A DNA stretch of 64,000 nucleotides from a virus: IMG/VR virus record IMGVR_UViG_3300032331_002826, positions 1 through 64,000 of that record, one strand, 5' to 3'. Position numbers and translations under genes: made by a program. The number at the start of each line of letters is the position of its first letter. Positions within the stretch are counted from its first letter, which is position 1. Positions 62,025 through 64,000 of the stretch are shown in pieces. A model generated the notes under the pieces. The model was given only the letters and a program-made list of their open reading frames with translations. It was not told the origin of the DNA and made no database searches.

Positions 62025-62112
62025 TGGAGGAGAGAGAGGGATTCGAACCCCCGGAGGCTTTCACCCCTACGGTTTTCAAGACCGTCGCCTTAGACCACTC
62101 AGCCACCTCTCC
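62025..62112 (-). tRNA. tRNA-Ser (UGA)
   Basis: Acceptor GGAGAGG/TCTCTCC (G7-U66 wobble), long variable arm, anticodon loop CTTGAAA, T loop TTCGAAT, CCA encoded. The discriminator base is U73, where bacterial serine tRNAs have G73. Confidence 0.92.
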
Positions 62113-62132
62113 ATTTTGAAAGAACTATATGT

Positions 62133-62160
62133 AGTATAAACACAAACGTGTTGATGTCAA
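62133..62160 (-). promoter_or_regulatory. Strong sigma-70-type promoter for tRNA-Ser(UGA)
   Basis: Minus strand: consensus TTGACA (62155-62160), 16-base spacer, TATACT (62133-62138), about 20 bases before the mature tRNA 5' end. Confidence 0.8.
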
Positions 62161-62275
62161 CTACAAACTAAATTTTCTACCGTTTAAAGCCGTCTTACCA
62201 TTCAAATAAATTTGAATGCGTCTAAGCAGGGTTTTCGCCCCTCGTTCACCATATGGTGAATACGTCTAAACTAGC
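62161..62275 (-). other. Structured segment downstream of tRNA-Ala copy 2
   Basis: No gene. Three hairpins on the minus strand: TTCACCATATGGTGAA (62245-62260), AGGG-GCGAAA-ACCCT (62228-62242) and CATTCAAA/TTTGAATG (62199-62218). The first and third follow a repeated box TAGACG(T/C)ATTCA. This may be a 3' processing or terminator region, or a small RNA. Not recognised. Confidence 0.4.
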
Positions 62276-62280
62276 AAAAT

Positions 62281-62356
62281 TGGTGGACCAGGTGAGAATC
62301 GAACTCACAACAGATTGCTTGCAAAGCAGTCTCGCTCCCTTAGAACATGCCAGCCC
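62281..62356 (-). tRNA. tRNA-Ala (UGC), copy 2, atypical
   Basis: Acceptor GGGCTGG/CTGGTCC keeps the G3-U70 alanine signal; A73, CCA. The anticodon loop is TTTGCAA, but the stem ACTGC/GCAAT has an A-C mismatch. The D arm is shifted: stem GTTC/GAGC with only a 5-base loop TAAGG. The T arm is canonical (TTCGATT). Possibly a weakened or regulatory copy. Confidence 0.8.
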
Positions 62357-62364
62357 GTAAAATT

Positions 62365-62451
62365 TGGTGGGTGTAGAGGGACTTGCACCCCCATGCCTTT
62401 CGGCAGCTCGTTTTAAGTGAGCCGTGTATACTAATTCCAAACCATACACCC
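62365..62451 (-). tRNA. tRNA-Leu (UAA), A18/G55 type
   Basis: Acceptor GGGTGTA/TACACCC, A73, CCA, 87 nt with a long variable arm (TGCC GAAA GGCA). The anticodon loop is CTTAAAA; stem GCTCA/CGAGC has A31-C39. The D loop reads GGAATTAGTATACAC, with AG where GG is expected. The T loop is TGCAAGT (G55). Confidence 0.9.
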
Positions 62452-62463
62452 GTTATCTAAACT

Positions 62464-62541
62464 TGGTAGCTACGACTGGATTCGAACCAGCACTATTCTA
62501 TTTTTGAGATAGACGACTCCTCCCAATTGGTCTACGTAGCC
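62464..62541 (-). tRNA. Short-variable-arm tRNA with leucine anticodon CAA
   Basis: Acceptor GGCTACG/CGTAGCT, nearly identical to the acceptor of elongator tRNA-Met as I know it (GGCTACG/CGTAGCC), A73, CCA. The anticodon loop is CTCAAAA with a perfect TCTAT/ATAGA stem. The variable region is 5 bases (ATAGT), so this is a class I body, unlike normal leucine tRNAs. D loop GG and T loop TTCGAAT are canonical. Amino acid identity is uncertain. Confidence 0.85.
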
Positions 62542-62551
62542 ATTAAAAATT

Positions 62552-62635
62552 TGGTCGGCATGATAGGACTTGCACCTACACCCCTTTCGGGACGAGCTTC
62601 TAAGACTCGCATGGCTTCTATTACATCACATGCCG
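62552..62635 (-). tRNA. tRNA-Leu (UAG), A18/G55 type
   Basis: Acceptor CGGCATG/CATGCCG, A73, CCA, long variable arm (TCCC GAAA GGGG). The anticodon loop is CTTAGAA. The D loop TAATAGAAGC has AG instead of GG, and the T loop is TGCAAGT (G55), as in tRNA-Leu(UAA) and the divergent tRNA-Pro. Confidence 0.9.
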
Positions 62636-62638
62636 ATT

Positions 62639-62716
62639 TGGTGGCGACGACAGGATTCGAACCTGCACTACCGGAGTTCTCAACCCCGTGACTCCTTCCA
62701 GTTGGTCTACGTCACC
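62639..62716 (-). tRNA. Short-variable-arm tRNA with leucine anticodon GAG
   Basis: Acceptor GGTGACG/CGTCGCC, A73, CCA, 78 nt. The anticodon loop is TTGAGAA in the stem CGGGG/CTCCG. The variable region is 5 bases (GTAGT), a class I body. The D arm TAGACCAACTGGAAGGAGTC is nearly the same as in the CAA tRNA, so the two share a common origin. T loop TTCGAAT. Confidence 0.85.
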
Positions 62717-62734
62717 ATATCAAAGATCAAAAAT

Positions 62735-62808
62735 TGGTCGGCCACGTCAGAATTGAACTGACTCTCTATGCTCCCAAAGCACACGTGCTACCGTAACACT
62801 TGTGACCG
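62735..62808 (-). tRNA. tRNA-Pro (UGG), canonical copy a
   Basis: C1-G72, A73, CCA; acceptor CGGTCAC/GTGGCCG. The anticodon loop is TTTGGGA with G37. D loop GG, T loop TTCAATT. Confidence 0.94.
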
Positions 62809-62815
62809 ATTAAAA

Positions 62816-62893
62816 TGGTCGGAGTGACAGGATTTGAACCTGCAACTTCTTGCTCCCAAAGCAAGCGCTCTAGCCAAGTTGAGCTACACTCCG
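62816..62893 (-). tRNA. tRNA-Pro (UGG), canonical copy b
   Basis: C1-G72, A73, CCA; acceptor CGGAGTG/CACTCCG. The anticodon loop is TTTGGGA with G37 in the stem CTTGC/GCAAG. D loop GG, T loop TTCAAAT. It has the same acceptor stem as the divergent copy at 61685-61760. Confidence 0.94.
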
Positions 62894-62902
62894 ATAATAC
62901 TG

Positions 62903-63082
62903 TTACTCTACATTCAACAACTTCAAATACTTATTCTCAGGTTCAGGGAAGATACTGTCAGCAACCTTCTTGATTGCCATGTAGTAACTATACGTTGGAA
63001 ACCTCTCCAACATCATCCTGTTTCTAAGGTACTCGAACTGTACCTCGTTGTCAACATCATTCTTCAAGTTGTAATCAGACAT
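62903..63082 (-). CDS. Small hypothetical protein inside the tRNA cluster, 59 aa
   Basis: ATG 63080-63082 (MSDYNLKNDVDNEVQFEYLR), stop TAA 62903-62905. The sequence is phage-like, helical and charged, with MMLERFPTYSYYMAIKKVAD and FPEPENKYLKLLNVE. It fills the gap between tRNA-Val and tRNA-Pro almost exactly, which supports it as a real gene. No family is recognised. Confidence 0.65.
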   Translation of the reverse strand: MSDYNLKNDVDNEVQFEYLRNRMMLERFPTYSYYMAIKKVADSIFPEPENKYLKLLNVE

Positions 63083-63100
63083 ATTTTCTTTTGTTAAAAA

Positions 63101-63176
63101 TGGTACGTGGGGAGGGACTCGAACCCCCGATAGGCACGGTGTAAACGTGCTACTTTGGCCACTAAGCTACCCACGC
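63101..63176 (-). tRNA. tRNA-Val (UAC)
   Basis: Acceptor GCGTGGG/CCCACGT (G1-U72 wobble), A73, CCA. The anticodon loop is TTTACAC in the stem GCACG/CGTGC. D loop GG, T loop TTCGAGT. Confidence 0.94.
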
Positions 63177-63193
63177 ATCTCAGTTGTTCATAC

Positions 63194-63221
63194 ATACTAA
63201 CACCAAATTTCAAATTGTCAA
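63194..63221 (-). promoter_or_regulatory. Sigma-70-type promoter at the head of the tRNA cluster
   Basis: Minus strand: TTGACA (63216-63221), 16-base spacer, TAGTAT (63194-63199), about 18 bases before tRNA-Val. It follows directly on the terminator at 63235-63267. Confidence 0.7.
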
Positions 63222-63234
63222 GGAACTATGAAAA

Positions 63235-63267
63235 AGAAAAAACCGTTGGTTTTTAGACCAACGGTTT
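63235..63267 (-). terminator. Intrinsic terminator downstream of fcl
   Basis: The stem AACCGTTGGT / ACCAACGGTT (63257-63266 with 63241-63250) is followed on the minus strand by TTTTTTCTTTTTC. Confidence 0.9.
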
Positions 63268-63360
63268 TGAAACTTACCTTCAACCGTCGATCCGTCTAGC
63301 CGAGGCTAGGTTGTGGGGCAGCACTTAGAAGTGCTGAGACCAAACTGGATGACGACAACT
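63268..63360 (-). other. Structured 3' segment between fcl and its terminator
   Basis: Two perfect hairpins on the minus strand, CAGCACTT-CT-AAGTGCTG (63319-63336) and CTAGCC-TC-GGCTAG (63296-63309), precede the terminator hairpin. No ORF. It may be a 3'-UTR-derived small RNA; unassigned. Confidence 0.45.
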
Positions 63361-63393
63361 GAATGTTCATACGACAATACATATCACGAAAAA

Positions 63394-64000
63394 TTAAAAA
63401 CGTACATTATTTTTGAACCAACTATATGTTTTTTCAAGACCGTCCTTCAAATTTGTTTTTGGCTTCCATCCCATAGAACAAATTCTGGACGAGTCCATTA
63501 GCTTACGAGGAGTTCCATCTGGCTTTGCTGTATCCCACACAACTTCACCTTCATATCCCACCACGTCTTTGACCAAATAAACTGCTTCTCGTATAGACAA
63601 ATCAGATCCATACCCAACATTGATGTGAAGTGAACCATCATAGTTGTTCATTAAAAACAAACAAGCATCTGCCAAATCATCCACGTAAAGAAACTCTCTC
63701 AACGGAGATCCAGTTCCCCAACAAACCACCTCCGGTTTGTTGTTTATTTTAGCTTCATGAAACTTACGAATCAATGCTGGCAACACATGTGAACTCGTCA
63801 AATCAAAGTTGTCGTTGTCACCGTACAAATTACAAGGCATGGCAGAAATGTAGTTGCTTCCATACTGATGTTTGTATGACTGACACATCTTGATGCCTGC
63901 GATCTTTGCGATGGCATAGGCATCGTTTGTTGGTTCAAGCAGTCCTGTGAGTAGATGTTCCTCTTTAATCGGCTGTGGAGCGAATTTAGGATAGATACAA
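63394..64000 (-). CDS. fcl: GDP-L-fucose synthase, C-terminal part (N-terminus outside window)
   Basis: About 202 codons of an extended SDR enzyme open to the right edge. Upstream of Met 63888 the frame continues with [20 protein letters not shown] and [17 protein letters not shown], which contains the catalytic Y-x-x-x-K. The visible rest has [52 protein letters not shown] and [12 protein letters not shown], all typical of GDP-4-keto-6-deoxymannose epimerase/reductase (Fcl/WcaG). It makes GDP-L-fucose, a donor for surface glycans. The truncation is due to the window edge, not decay. Confidence 0.92.
   Translation of the reverse strand, partial: CIYPKFAPQPIKEEHLLTGLLEPTNDAYAIAKIAGIKMCQSYKHQYGSNYISAMPCNLYGDNDNFDLTSSHVLPALIRKFHEAKINNKPEVVCWGTGSPLREFLYVDDLADACLFLMNNYDGSLHINVGYGSDLSIREAVYLVKDVVGYEGEVVWDTAKPDGTPRKLMDSSRICSMGWKPKTNLKDGLEKTYSWFKNNVRF

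Noticed and set aside
62246-62449. Minus-strand 67-codon frame
   Set aside because: It spans tRNA-Ala copy 2 and most of tRNA-Leu(UAA); overlap with two structural RNAs makes coding use unlikely.

Overview
The window is a 64 kb piece of a larger T4-like (myovirus-type, contractile-tailed) bacteriophage genome, probably from an aquatic host. The evidence is a syntenic set of T4-type virion genes: neck genes 13-14-15, major capsid 23, scaffold 22, prohead protease 21, portal 20, large terminase 17, baseplate wedge 6 and 25, a gp5-like baseplate gene and a gp55-like late sigma factor. PhoH and many intergenic-free, co-oriented marine-phage-type genes accompany them. Almost everything is on the minus strand, so transcription runs from high to low coordinates. 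Only two genes (10967-12619) are on the plus strand. The window cuts a collagen-like fibre gene at its left end and a GDP-L-fucose synthase gene at its right end.

Layout: 1-1718 tail-fibre-type proteins. 1830-7918 coiled-coil protein, neck genes 15/14/13, a GP88-family protein, a 2H phosphoesterase, a basic phage protein and a methyltransferase. 8021-22918 head and packaging module (23, 22, a plus-strand pair, a 1107-residue Gly-rich protein, 21, three head-associated proteins, 20, 17, a probable small-terminase-position protein). 22984-25104 Ig-like structural protein. 25139-31113 replication/recombination genes (a fused Mre11-Rad50/gp47-gp46 polypeptide, DnaG-like primase, RuvC-like resolvase) with an FkbM methyltransferase. 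31142-49632 baseplate/tail module including very large proteins, one with a C-terminal Hint (intein-like) domain and one with a dockerin-like pair. 49707-52116 late sigma factor and membrane proteins. 52173-59116 glycosyltransferases, HD protein, TIG-domain protein, PhoH and small hypothetical genes. 59181-63176 stable-RNA island. 63394-64000 fcl.

The stable-RNA island is the most unusual part. On the minus strand it holds a one-piece tmRNA (59181-59571), an RNA that I read as a compact RNase P RNA (61130-61415), 14 tRNAs, and several structured segments without an assignment. Three of the tRNAs (one Pro-UGG, Leu-UAA, Leu-UAG) share a coupled change at the tRNA elbow: A18 in the D loop together with G55 in the T loop, where the other 11 have G18 and U55. 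Two more tRNAs carry leucine anticodons (CAA, GAG) on bodies with short variable arms. The phage therefore appears to bring tRNAs, a tRNA 5'-processing ribozyme RNA and a ribosome-rescue RNA together.

Regulation visible in the sequence: most operons end in strong hairpin terminators. Several of these are followed at once by an octamer TATTTATA on the coding strand, which is the best candidate for the late promoter read by the gp55-like sigma. The small-gene operon and the tRNA operons instead carry host-type promoters (TTGACA, 16 bases, TATACT or close variants). Functions are inferred from motifs and gene order only; no database search was run.
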